The translations under genes were made by a program, and so were the position numbers. From CAWBCI01 sp963787195 (GTDB lineage Bacteria > Bacteroidota > Bacteroidia > Bacteroidales > JAGOPY01), in contig CAWBCI010000006.1 of NCBI GenBank assembly GCA_963787195.1, positions 1-64,000 of the forward strand: a stretch of 64,000 nucleotides of DNA. The letters are read 5' to 3'. Shown here piece by piece: positions 8,688 through 17,929 of the stretch; positions within the stretch are counted from its first letter, which is position 1; the number at the start of each line of letters is the position of its first letter. The notes under the pieces are model-generated. The model did no database searches and had not been told where the DNA came from. It saw only the letters and a program-made list of their open reading frames with translations.

Positions 8688-10194
8688 TTAATTATTGACA
8701 GGAAGGGAGCTTATCCAGTAAATATTCAGTATCCATTTACCTACATGTGAAGTGCGAACAGAATCAGATGCTTGATTAAGATTAATACCCTGGCTGGAGT
8801 ACGCCTGATTGGAATCCTCCTGGTCAGGCTCCGATATTACAATAGGAGGGTGAAAAGTAGCAAGGGGGGACTGATAGTTCAGAAAGTCATTCCAAACCGG
8901 AAGTGCCCTGGCTTTGCATTCCCAGGTAAGTGAAGGCGCCCATGCACCCAGCACTGGCCTGTCTCCGAATTTATATCCTGCAAAGTATTCATTCAATTCT
9001 TTTATTTGAAAACTTCTTCTCTGATAGGTCCTGAAGTAAGTACTAAGGTTTAATATGAAAAGCATTCCAATGATAAGAAAGGCCAGAGTACGGTAATTAA
9101 AAACCGGCTTTTTCTTATACTCGTATTTCCCTGAAATTACTTCAGCCAGCACAACACTGATCAGAAATCCCATCGAGATATAAAAGCTGACCAGGTAACG
9201 TGTGGGCAGGTATACCATCGTTAGCTTGTGCAATTCCAGAATAAACCAGACAAATGATCCCCTGAAGAGACCGGGGTATACCATGGAAGTTTTAAAGGAT
9301 AAAAGCCGGAATCCAACCAGGACGCTTATCAGGAAAGTCAGGCTTAAAATCAGGACCGGGCTTTTAATGAAATATGTATAAATATTGAAAAGAATGTATT
9401 TCCCGGTAAGAATACTGATCCCGAAACTGCCGGACTGGTGCTCCATCATATAATTATACTCATGACGATAGGGAAGGTACCATGCAAAAAAGTAGAGAGC
9501 CAACATGGAAAGCAGCACTCCGATCACTAACCGTAGCTCATGTGATCTTCCCGCCGTATCTCTTTTATCATTCAGTTTATCCCAGATAAGCAGGACGGGA
9601 AGAAGTATAATCAGGTAAATAAATTGAATTTTGAAATAATATGAAAAGGAAATGAAAAGTGCGGCAAGAATAAGATTAAGGTCTGGAGGTTCCTTGATTT
9701 AATAAATTTCTATGCCCTGAATAAAAATAAAGAGCCATTATGATGCATATGGTAGAGATCATTTCTGCCAGGCTGAAATGCGAAAACTGAAAGACCTGGT
9801 ATTGGAACAGGCTGATCAATGTGAAGATCACTATAATGAGTCTGAATGCCTTCTTCCGGGAAATAAAAATAAGAGGGAGACTGACCAAGAGTAAAATCAA
9901 CCAACGGGAAACAAGTAGATGTGTTCCAAAAATTTCATAAGGTATATAAAGGGAGAAAGCGAACAGGGGAGTTTTTAACAGATTGTCGCACTCACTGACA
10001 CTCAAGTAGCCGTGGTTTACGAAATTCCGGACCTGTATGGTATTTAATCCTTCATCTGTAAAAGGTCCACGGCTGTCTGAAATATATATGTCAGGGTCCG
10101 CACTCATGAAAGGGACCTGGGAAAGCGTGAAAATCAGAAGAATGGCAATGGGAAGCCAGGGTTTGACAAGCAGATTTGATCTTCCGATATTCAA
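8688..10194 (-). pseudogene. GT-C family membrane glycosyltransferase, broken by one frameshift
   Basis: Two consecutive minus-strand reading frames (10194 to 9676, 172 codons; and a frame open from about 9698 to 8688) join into one protein of about 500 residues. The first part has an N-terminal transmembrane helix and a first periplasmic loop with SRGPFTDEGLNTIQ, the Asp-Glu motif of GT39/GT83-type (ArnT/PMT-like) glycosyltransferases that use polyprenyl-phosphate sugars; the rest has many hydrophobic helices. The reading frame must change between about 9678 and 9699 (net one extra base), because the second frame has a stop just before that point and the first just after. The GTG at 9527 is inside the second part and not a true start. 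It is 56 bp behind yebC. Real inactivation, programmed shifting or a sequencing/assembly error cannot be told apart here. Confidence 0.68.
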
Positions 10195-10250
10195 AATAGA
10201 TTTTTCAAATTCGATTTTTGGAAATCTTTACAGATCCGTCAGCTTATTCC

Positions 10251-10985
10251 TTATTCTTCATCCAAATCATCGGGTACTTCAAGATTATGATAAATGTTCT
10301 GGACATCATCATCTTCTTCAAATACATCGATAACCTTCATGATCTTCCGGCTGTCTTCCAGGCTGAGTTTCACGGTATCTTTCGGGATGCGCTCCAATTG
10401 GGAATTTTCAGCTTCAATGCCGAGTTCTTCAAGTTTTTTGGCCATAGCGCCAAAATCTTCCATAGCTGTAGTAATAGTCACATATTCGTCCTCTTCTGAA
10501 ATATCCTCGGCCCCGGCATCAATAAGGTCCATTTCCACTTCATTCAGATTAATATTATCAGAAGGAATGCTGAATATACCTTTGCGGTCGAAAATAAAGG
10601 TCAGGGAGCCGTTTGTTCCTAAATTTCCTCCGAATTTATTAAAGATTGAACGGATAGAACTCACCGTTCTTTGCTGGTTATCGGTTGTGCATTCAATAAA
10701 TGCGGCAATTCCATGTGAAAGATAACCCTCATAGGTCAGTTCCAGAAAATCGCTGGCCTTTTCTTTACTTTTATTGATGGCGCGATCAATATTTTCTTTT
10801 GGCATACTGACACCTTTGGCATTTTGTATGGCCAGTCTGAGACGCGGATTCCCGTCAGGATCAGGTCCGCCTTCACGGATTGCTACCTGTATCTCCTTGA
10901 TGATCTTTGAAAAGATCTTCGAGCGCTTTGCGTCCAGCGCACCTTTTTTTCTTTTAATGGTTGACCATTTACTGTGTCCTGACAT
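10251..10985 (-). CDS. yebC: YebC/PmpR family protein (translation factor/regulator)
   Basis: The 244-residue cytoplasmic protein begins with the diagnostic MSGHSKWSTIKRKKGALD segment and keeps the family length and the three-domain pattern, including NPRLRLAIQNAKGVSMPKENIDRAI in the first third. Members were first called transcriptional regulators; recent work links them to relief of ribosome stalling at proline-rich sequences. The C-terminal tail is strongly acidic (EVPDDLDEE). The frameshifted glycosyltransferase follows 56 bp downstream. Confidence 0.95.
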   Translation of the reverse strand: MSGHSKWSTIKRKKGALDAKRSKIFSKIIKEIQVAIREGGPDPDGNPRLRLAIQNAKGVSMPKENIDRAINKSKEKASDFLELTYEGYLSHGIAAFIECTTDNQQRTVSSIRSIFNKFGGNLGTNGSLTFIFDRKGIFSIPSDNINLNEVEMDLIDAGAEDISEEDEYVTITTAMEDFGAMAKKLEELGIEAENSQLERIPKDTVKLSLEDSRKIMKVIDVFEEDDDVQNIYHNLEVPDDLDEE

Positions 10986-11170
10986 ATACTATGAATGTTA
11001 AGAATTTTCTAAATAACTGATATTAAAAAACTTATGTTTATGATTTGGAAGTAAAATTAGTAAAAAAAATTAAAATAAAAATCTTCTTCAAATGAATCCT
11101 TAATATTTATAAAACTTTAAAGAAAATGATGCCTGTAATTTATTGATGTATGAAGAGATTCAGAATAAAT

Positions 11171-11249
11171 GAAAAAGCCGCAGTGGCTGATGAAATTTTC
11201 TCACAGATTATTTATTTTCTGAAAGAAGATCTTCCTGCCGCTGCGGCTT
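11171..11249 (-). terminator. Long-loop hairpin, probable terminator of the DUF2807 gene
   Basis: AAGCCGCAGTGGC (11175-11187) pairs with GCCGCTGCGGCTT (11237-11249) over 13 bp with one G-T pair. On the minus strand it is followed by TTTTTC. The loop is unusually long (49 nt) and contains a second palindrome (GAAGATCTTC, 11225-11234). It lies 24 bp after the stop of the gene at 11274. A 33-codon plus-strand frame covers the same bases (see findings). Confidence 0.6.
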
Positions 11250-11273
11250 AGGGCCCCGGATTTTCAAAAATTA

Positions 11274-12833
11274 TCAGAAATTCACAAGGCAGATACCTGC
11301 TGTCCAGGGGTACAATTCCGGGCCTTTTCCATCCCTGAACATTGAATTGACCGAATAAGTGGCGAAAAGGTTTATAAATCCCCAGCCTATCCTGACAGTT
11401 GCATCCAATTTGAAAGGTCTTAAAAACCAATCGCCATAATCATGTACTTTGTTATGATTTGGTGAAATGGCCGTGAAAGCTACATCATAATTTCCTGTTT
11501 CAGGATTATAGAGGGTTACATCAAACTGCTTGTTGAATTCCTCGTAATATTTTTTAGTCCAGGAAGCCAGCCTTGCTCCTGCAATCATTCCGAGACCCAA
11601 ATGGAAACTGTGCCGGTTATGCCATCCGTTCGTTTGGAATTCGAATAATAAGGGTACATTCAGGTACATGGCCGTGAGCTTGCTCTTACGTATGCCGATT
11701 CCCTGATCTATATAACCTATGAGGGCACTGGAATCCATATTCAGGCGGGTATCATTCTTGAAATGATAATTATTAAAGGAAAGCCCCAGGCCGGTAAGCA
11801 TGCCCCACTTTTTATTTTTCGAAAGAGGGATATTCTGTTCGAAAAAGTTAAGTCCGACAGCTATGGATTTTTCCATACGAAGATCAAGGTATTCATCTTC
11901 TTTTGGAAGATTGGAATTGAAATCCGAATTCACAAATCCGTTAAATCCTATATCAACGCCAGCCCAGTTCCCATTGAAACGGGTCCTGTGGCAACGGCGG
12001 TATTTAACATTACCGTCCTCGTCGACTATCATTTCACGGCTTCCAACTCTGACCTTGACCGAATCCTGATCATCGCCCACTTCAACATTCAATCCGGGGA
12101 TCCTGACCCTTGTTGTGTCACCATTATTATTGCTATGAACGATCACTTCGTTTTGTCTGATATTGGTGTTTCCGGATATGCCTTTAGTGCTGATCTTTCC
12201 TGCCCCGCTCTCATTTCCGATTATCTCACCGGATGAGTTGATCTTTATATCCCCTGCCCCGCTGGCATCGGCATATGTCTTTTCGCTAATTAGGTTCTGG
12301 GCTTTCAGCGTTCCCGCGCCTGAAACTTCGGTAGAATGGTTTCCAGCTTTTCCTGATAGTTGAACAGTAGCTGCTCCGGATATCACGGTATGAAGGGTTT
12401 TAACATCTATATCCAGATTAACATCCGCTGCCCCGCTGGCCGTCACTTCCATCATATTCCCCTGAATCTTGTTCTTACCATTAATCTCGCTTGCTCCGCT
12501 TGCATCTATTTTTTCAAAGACAGGGTTCGTGATATAAATATTCAGCTTCGTCGCATTCCGGATGCCTTTTGAATGGATTTTTAATGTATTCTTATTTACA
12601 TTCATCGTAATTTGCGGCTGAAGATTTTCATCCGCTTCAACTTCAACGGAGGAAGCTTCGCCCTGGAGCAGGTATACGTGGAAAGCTCCTCCGACTTCAA
12701 TATTCTGAAATTCGCCGGTTTCACGTTTTTCCTTAACTACATTCTTATTGCCTTTAACAAATTGGGCATTTACAGATGCTGTAAATGAGAATAATAAGGC
12801 GATAAACAGGATGGATAAGAAATACTTTTTCAT
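11274..12833 (-). CDS. Surface protein: DUF2807 (GIN head) fused to an outer-membrane beta-barrel
   Basis: The 519-residue protein has a signal peptide (first 23 residues, ending VNA). Residues about 35-235 form a DUF2807 'putative auto-transporter adhesin head GIN' beta-helix with repeated SGA/GAG turns (DASGASEI, TASGAADV, VSGAGTL, DASGAGDI, NESGAGKI). A linker (about 240-285) rich in Asp, Val and Arg follows, then a PorT-like barrel (about 290-519) ending in an aromatic residue (CLVNF). DUF2807 proteins usually end after the beta-helix, so the barrel is an unusual anchor. The ECF sigma/anti-sigma pair lies directly upstream on the same strand (79 bp gap), which suggests this envelope protein is a target or partner of that system. 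Confidence 0.75.
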   Translation of the reverse strand: MKKYFLSILFIALLFSFTASVNAQFVKGNKNVVKEKRETGEFQNIEVGGAFHVYLLQGEASSVEVEADENLQPQITMNVNKNTLKIHSKGIRNATKLNIYITNPVFEKIDASGASEINGKNKIQGNMMEVTASGAADVNLDIDVKTLHTVISGAATVQLSGKAGNHSTEVSGAGTLKAQNLISEKTYADASGAGDIKINSSGEIIGNESGAGKISTKGISGNTNIRQNEVIVHSNNNGDTTRVRIPGLNVEVGDDQDSVKVRVGSREMIVDEDGNVKYRRCHRTRFNGNWAGVDIGFNGFVNSDFNSNLPKEDEYLDLRMEKSIAVGLNFFEQNIPLSKNKKWGMLTGLGLSFNNYHFKNDTRLNMDSSALIGYIDQGIGIRKSKLTAMYLNVPLLFEFQTNGWHNRHSFHLGLGMIAGARLASWTKKYYEEFNKQFDVTLYNPETGNYDVAFTAISPNHNKVHDYGDWFLRPFKLDATVRIGWGFINLFATYSVNSMFRDGKGPELYPWTAGICLVNF

Positions 12834-12912
12834 ACTAATAGTGTTTATAATTTATTTTGTTTTTCCCTGTGACGGCAAGCAAGATAAATTTGTTACAGGA
12901 AGGGAATAATTT

Positions 12913-14007
12913 TTAGGGATTATTGAGGACTTTGGAAAGCAATATCTTGTTCTCTTCAACCAGGCTGTAAGATTCAACTTTTCCGGATGGGTTTTTTTCT
13001 ACAAAAAGTTCTATATTCCGGTCTGAAATGGCATTATAGCCTTTCAATCCCAAATCGGCAAGATTCCAGAAATTCATATTATGCATCGCATCTTTTTCCG
13101 GTGCAACTAAGCCCTTGACGATATTTTTAGCTTTGTTCGCAAAATTGAAAATGACCATTCCTGCTATTGAATGTCTTTTCGGTTCATCTAATCCGGACAC
13201 ATTATTATTATAGGTAGATAAACGCATTTCAGGAATAAAGGCGAGTGTTCCAAATTCATTGCTTATTTGAGCTGTGCCGAGGAGCTTCATTTTGCCGATA
13301 TTTTCCTGCCTTTTGTAGATTTCTTCATGGGAAATAGGGACAGCACTCTTACCTGCATCTGAATAAATATCAGAAATCTGCCGCTGTGCCGGATTCCTCG
13401 TATTTATAGAAGCCGTGGGTAATGTCTGATTTATGCTTTGAATATTCATTGGCTCAAGCTGACTAATAGCAGGCAATATATCCCGCTGACCGGAGGGGCT
13501 TATAACAGAGCGGAGCGCGAAAAAGATTAAAATAGCGGCAGCAATAGCTGAGAAGGTCCTGATGAAACTGCCATTGATCAGGATAAAGGATCTTTTCTTT
13601 AAATTTTGTTTAGCCGGATAGATAATTTCTAAATCGGGCTTCAGACGGGTAAGTCCGAAAATCCTGCGGTCATATTCATATGCAGGGTTGGCATTCAGGA
13701 AGTTTTTCAAGTCTGAAATTTCATCCTGATCAAGCTGCCCTTCCATTTCCTGAACAAGCATTAAATTGATATTTCCCTCATTCACAGCTCCGAAAGGAAC
13801 CACTTGCTTCTTCAGGGATTCTTTTGCAGGCATAGAAGTTGAATCGGCGGGAATAAATACCTCTTTATAATCATCAAGCTCTTGTTTCAGCTCCGGATGC
13901 TCTTCCAGGAAAACAAGCAACAGCTCCTCCTGTGCAGGGTTCAACCTGCCTTCCAGGTGGTCAAGGAAGTATGCCTGATAATTATTTAAGTTGATTTCCA
14001 TTTTCAA
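12913..14007 (-). CDS. Membrane anti-sigma factor with duplicated N-terminal module
   Basis: The 364-residue protein overlaps the ECF sigma gene by four bases (ATGA), as sigma/anti-sigma pairs often do. Residues about 10-70 and 80-140 are two copies of one helical module: FLDHLEGRLNPAQEELLLVF and LVQEMEGQLDQDEISDLKNF align, and both end in PAKxxLKK (60-67 and 131-138). A transmembrane helix follows at about 150-168. The remaining 195 residues are predicted periplasmic and contain no domain I recognise. No zinc-binding HxxxCxxC motif is present, so it is not a ZAS-type anti-sigma factor. Role is inferred from position and topology. Confidence 0.7.
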   Translation of the reverse strand: MKMEINLNNYQAYFLDHLEGRLNPAQEELLLVFLEEHPELKQELDDYKEVFIPADSTSMPAKESLKKQVVPFGAVNEGNINLMLVQEMEGQLDQDEISDLKNFLNANPAYEYDRRIFGLTRLKPDLEIIYPAKQNLKKRSFILINGSFIRTFSAIAAAILIFFALRSVISPSGQRDILPAISQLEPMNIQSINQTLPTASINTRNPAQRQISDIYSDAGKSAVPISHEEIYKRQENIGKMKLLGTAQISNEFGTLAFIPEMRLSTYNNNVSGLDEPKRHSIAGMVIFNFANKAKNIVKGLVAPEKDAMHNMNFWNLADLGLKGYNAISDRNIELFVEKNPSGKVESYSLVEENKILLSKVLNNP

Positions 14008-14489
14008 ACTACCATTTCCGGTTTTCCGATATAATTTTTCAAAAACACCCTGGCCCGGAATATATAAACTTTTACCTGCGATTCAGTCAGGGTGGTAATA
14101 TTTCCTATTTCTTCATATGAATATCCTTCATAATCCCTTAAAAGAATGACAGTCCTTTGTATATCAGGAAGTTTCTGAAGAGCCTCATCCAGGATTTCTT
14201 TTAGTCCGGTATAGGAAGTATCAGGTGCTGATTCCCTGTCAGGCATTCTATCTACCGACACCGATTTTTTGCTTTTCCTTATATGATCAACAAGTGTGTG
14301 GTAGGCAGTGGTGAAAAGGTAGGAACGTGCCTTTTCAAAATTAATTTCCCTGAACTTCCTCCACATCTTTTCAAAACTATCCTGCACTATATCCTTTGCG
14401 GTATCTTCATCCCTGATATTTTTCAGGATGAAACGGTAAACCCCGTCCGAATATGCATCCACGCATTTATTGAATTCAGCAAGCGTCAT
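14004..14489 (-). CDS. RNA polymerase ECF sigma factor
   Basis: The 161-residue protein has sigma region 2 (about 10-75, with DTAKDIVQDSFEKMWRKF and the SYLFTTAYHTLVDHIRK stretch) and region 4 (about 105-155, PDIQRTVILLRDYEGYSYEEIG then a recognition helix LTESQVKVYIFRAR). It would direct RNA polymerase to promoters of envelope-stress or uptake genes. The anti-sigma gene overlaps its stop, giving stoichiometric translation. The target is not known; the downstream barrel protein is the first candidate. Confidence 0.92.
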   Translation of the reverse strand: MTLAEFNKCVDAYSDGVYRFILKNIRDEDTAKDIVQDSFEKMWRKFREINFEKARSYLFTTAYHTLVDHIRKSKKSVSVDRMPDRESAPDTSYTGLKEILDEALQKLPDIQRTVILLRDYEGYSYEEIGNITTLTESQVKVYIFRARVFLKNYIGKPEMVV

Positions 14490-14648
14490 TCAGATATATT
14501 ACTTGGACTGTGTTATTTTGATTGTTTAGTAATAGGACGGATGGGGATATAAAATGTTACAGCAAATGAATGATTAATTCATCATCTTAATAAAAAATTA
14601 ATAATAATATAAAAATGAGGATATTATGAGGGGCCTGAAAATGCAGGC

Positions 14649-16436
14649 TTAATCAAGCTTAAGCACGGCGAGGAAGGCAGATTGGGGAATTTCAACATTT
14701 CCTACCTGGCGCATGCGCTTTTTGCCTTTTTTCTGTTTTTCAAGGAGTTTCCTTTTCCTGGTGATATCACCCCCATAACATTTGGCCGTAACATCCTTGC
14801 GAAGGGCTTTCACAGTTTCCCGGGCTATAATCTTGGCCCCGATTGCTGCCTGTATAGCAACTTCATACTGTTGGCGCGGAATAAGGTCTTTTAATTTAAC
14901 GCAGATCTTTTTCCCAAAATCATATGCGCTATCGGCATGGATCAGGGTGGAAAGTGCGTCAACCGGTTCTTTATTAATGAGGATATCAAGTTTCGCAAGT
15001 TTTGCGGACTGATAGCTTGAAGGATGATAATCGAAAGAAGCATATCCTTTGGAGATGCTTTTAAGTTTATCATAAAAGTCAAAGACAATTTCCCCAAGGG
15101 GCATTTCGAAGGTCACTTCTACACGGTTACTGGTCAGGTAGACCTGGTTTTTAAGGATACCTCTTTTATCAATGCAAAGCTTCATAATCCCCCCGATATA
15201 TTCGACTTTGGAGATGATCTGGGCTGTGATATAGGGTTCATTAATATGGTCGATATATTTGATGTCGGGCATTCCGGAAGGGTTATGTACTTCTATCAGT
15301 TCTCCCTTGGTGGTCACGACCTGGTAGGAGACATTCGGAACAGTAGTAATGACATCCATGTCAAATTCGCGGTCGAGCCTTTCCTGTACGATTTCCATAT
15401 GGAGTAAGCCAAGAAAACCGCAGCGGAAGCCAAAACCCAGGGCAGCGGAAGCCTCCGGCTCAAATGTCAGGGAGGCATCATTCAGTTGAAGTTTCTCAAT
15501 AGAAGCCCGCAATTCCTCATACTCATCGGCATCAACCGGATAAACGCCGGCGAAAACCATGGGCTTCACTTCCTGGAAACCGGAGATCATATTCTGGCAG
15601 GGATTGTCAACATGTGTAATGGTATCCCCGACTTTCACTTCACGGGAAGTCTTGATCCCGGAAATAATATAACCGACATCCCCGGTTCCCAGGGTTTTAC
15701 GTGGTTCAGGTTTCAGCTTGAGAACACCGATTTCATCGGCAAGGTAATCTTTTTCAGTAGCAACAAATTGCACATGGTCGCCTTTTGACAAAGTTCCGTT
15801 GAAAATCCGGAAATAGGCGATAATTCCCCTGAAAGGATTAAATACCGAATCGAATATGATGGCTTGCAAAGGAGCATTTTCATTTCCTTTTGGGGAAGGT
15901 ATTTTATGGATGATAGCTTCCAGGATCATGTCCACTCCGTAGCCCGTTTTACCGCTGGCTTCGAGGATATCTTCCTCCTTGCAGCCGAGCAGGTCAATAA
16001 TCTGTTCCTTGACCTCGTCGGGCATGGCATTATCCATATCCATTTTATTCATAACGGGGATGATCTCCAGGTTATGATCAATGGCCATATAGAGGTTGGA
16101 GATAGTCTGCGCCTGGACACCCTGGGTTGCATCAATAACGAGAAGTGCCCCTTCGCAGGCTGCTATAGACCGGGAAACTTCATAGGAAAAATCAACATGG
16201 CCCGGAGTGTCGATCAGATTGAGTATATAATCCACACCATCAAGTTGATATTGCATCTGGATAGCGTGGCTCTTGATTGTAATCCCACGTTCCCTTTCCA
16301 GGTCCATATTGTCGAGAACCTGCTCCTGCATCTGTTTCCCGGTAACAGTACCGGTAAACTCCAGCAAGCGATCTGCCAGGGTGCTTTTCCCGTGGTCAAT
16401 GTGGGCTATGATACAAAAGTTCCGGATGTTTTTCAT
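14649..16436 (-). CDS. lepA: Elongation factor 4 (back-translocating GTPase)
   Basis: The protein is 595 residues from the ATG at 16436 (MKNIRNFCIIAHIDHGKST), the start seen in most LepA proteins; an in-frame TTG three codons earlier is less likely. G1 AHIDHGKST, G3 DTPGH and G4 NKMD are present, followed by EF-G-like domains and the LepA-specific C-terminal domain with YGGDITRKRKLLEKQKKGKKRM. It binds the ribosome and promotes back-translocation or late 30S assembly. It stands alone on this strand. Confidence 0.97.
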   Translation of the reverse strand: MKNIRNFCIIAHIDHGKSTLADRLLEFTGTVTGKQMQEQVLDNMDLERERGITIKSHAIQMQYQLDGVDYILNLIDTPGHVDFSYEVSRSIAACEGALLVIDATQGVQAQTISNLYMAIDHNLEIIPVMNKMDMDNAMPDEVKEQIIDLLGCKEEDILEASGKTGYGVDMILEAIIHKIPSPKGNENAPLQAIIFDSVFNPFRGIIAYFRIFNGTLSKGDHVQFVATEKDYLADEIGVLKLKPEPRKTLGTGDVGYIISGIKTSREVKVGDTITHVDNPCQNMISGFQEVKPMVFAGVYPVDADEYEELRASIEKLQLNDASLTFEPEASAALGFGFRCGFLGLLHMEIVQERLDREFDMDVITTVPNVSYQVVTTKGELIEVHNPSGMPDIKYIDHINEPYITAQIISKVEYIGGIMKLCIDKRGILKNQVYLTSNRVEVTFEMPLGEIVFDFYDKLKSISKGYASFDYHPSSYQSAKLAKLDILINKEPVDALSTLIHADSAYDFGKKICVKLKDLIPRQQYEVAIQAAIGAKIIARETVKALRKDVTAKCYGGDITRKRKLLEKQKKGKKRMRQVGNVEIPQSAFLAVLKLD

Positions 16437-16450
16437 CTTTGGCAAAAATA

Positions 16451-16906
16451 CTCATATTTTCGAATCCTACACCAGCTTCCCCTTCATTACAAAATATATA
16501 AGCTTATCTCAAAAGATCTAAATCCAAATCATAAATGTAAATCCTGAAATACAAAAAAAAAATATTTTCATGCTGAACTTTTCGGAATTGAACCGGGCTT
16601 CTATTGACATCATGTGAATTCCTGCGATTTGCGAACAAACTCCATCCCTGAATGTTGATTTATAAGCATAGATCATATATTGATTAACATAAATTAACGC
16701 TAAAAATAAATATAGCTGGCACTTATATATTAATTTTGTATTTGATTTCAAGGAGTGCATGGAATATTCATTCAGATATAAATTTTCTCAAATATTTTAA
16801 TTAAATCAAGGATACAGGATGGAGAAGGCAGGCCTGGGGATCTGATTTGGTAAAGTTGAACTGCTCTTCATTTTTATATTTATAAACAATTTTAAAAATT
16901 AAGCCT
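16451..16906. other. Divergent intergenic region between lepA and the GAPDH-like gene
   Basis: About 455 bp of AT-rich sequence separates two genes transcribed away from each other. No coding frame looks protein-like. It must hold both promoters; a possible minus-strand TATTTTTG box (16443-16450) sits almost on the lepA start, and no convincing -7 box was found for the plus-strand gene. Confidence 0.4.
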
Positions 16907-17929
16907 ATGCGTAAAGTAAGATTGGGAATTATGGGTTTCGGGGAGATAGGCAGGCATATTTACAGGCTAAGCATGGAAGATGACATGTTTGACGTAGTTG
17001 CGATCAGCGACTATGGGAGACCTGAAATACTCTCCTACCTTCTCACGGCTGAAACCCGTGGGAAAGTAAATGTCAAGCTGGAGAATGAAAACTTCATTGT
17101 TTCATCTGCAGGCAGGGCCAGGATTGTGACCGGTGGAAAGCCGGGTGACGTTCCCTGGGATATTTTTGATGTGGATGTGGTTGTTGATGCCACCGGCATA
17201 TTTAAGAAAAGGGAAGATCTTGAAAAACACCTCATCGCAGGAGCGCCTAATGTCGTGCTGTCAACTCTTCCGGAGGATGATATAGACAGGATAGTTGTGA
17301 TGGGAGTGAATGAGGATAAAATCCAGGTCTCCGACCGCATTGTATCGGCAGGTTCTGCTACAACCAATGCAACAGCGATCTTATTGAAGCTGTTCCAGGA
17401 AAATTTCGGTGTGGATTATGCAATGCTCACCACCGTCCATTCCTATACATCTGATCAGCCCCTGCGTGACAAGGCCGGGAATTCTTTCCGGCGGTCCCGT
17501 TCAGCAGCTGAGAATATTATTCCGAACCAGTCGCCAACACCTCGCTGGATACCTACAATATTGCCGCATTTTGAAGGCCGTATTGAAGGTTCATCGCTGA
17601 ATGTGCCGATTCCGAATGGATCATTGCTTGATCTGACGACCATTTTCACAAACAGTGGTGTTTCGGTAGAAGATGTTAATAAGGTTATGGAAAAAGCGGC
17701 AAAAGAATGGCCTTCACTTGTCCAGGTTGTAAACGATCCCATCGTATCATCCGATGTTATCGGTAACCGGCATTCGGTTGTCTTTGACAAACTGTCAAGT
17801 ATGAAATCCCATGTCCGTATGATGAAGACCCTAACATGGTATCATACAGCTCTTGCCCAGGCCTGCCGGATCATGGACGTTATAAGATTGTATCACAATT
17901 TAGAGGAGAAGAAAGGAGGTTCACAATGA
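16907..17929 (+). CDS. GAPDH-family paralogue lacking the catalytic cysteine
   Basis: The 340-residue protein aligns with type I glyceraldehyde-3-phosphate dehydrogenase along its whole length: GxGxxGR dinucleotide-binding motif (GFGEIGR), ATGIF, TTVHSYTSDQ and SAAENIIP are all recognisable. The active-site segment SCTTN is replaced by SATTN, with codon GCT (17357-17359, Ala151) in place of the nucleophilic cysteine. The Arg in the CRVPVPDGS phosphate-site segment is Asn (LNVPIPNGS), and the NEWGYSNR segment that contacts NAD is replaced by TALAQACR. It therefore cannot catalyse the normal reaction. The true gap gene starts inside its stop codon (ATGA overlap), so both are made together; a regulatory or structural partner of GAPDH is the likely role. 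It could also have a different, unknown enzyme activity. Confidence 0.85.
   Translation: MRKVRLGIMGFGEIGRHIYRLSMEDDMFDVVAISDYGRPEILSYLLTAETRGKVNVKLENENFIVSSAGRARIVTGGKPGDVPWDIFDVDVVVDATGIFKKREDLEKHLIAGAPNVVLSTLPEDDIDRIVVMGVNEDKIQVSDRIVSAGSATTNATAILLKLFQENFGVDYAMLTTVHSYTSDQPLRDKAGNSFRRSRSAAENIIPNQSPTPRWIPTILPHFEGRIEGSSLNVPIPNGSLLDLTTIFTNSGVSVEDVNKVMEKAAKEWPSLVQVVNDPIVSSDVIGNRHSVVFDKLSSMKSHVRMMKTLTWYHTALAQACRIMDVIRLYHNLEEKKGGSQ

Noticed and set aside
9527..9529. GTG at 9527 as start of a separate 279-residue protein
   Set aside because: The frame is open and protein-like upstream to about 9698, and its sequence continues the GT-C protein of the other frame; a frameshift explains it better.
16518..16760. 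80-codon minus-strand frame upstream of lepA
   Set aside because: Composition is that of random AT-rich DNA, and it lies in the lepA/GAPDH-like promoter region.
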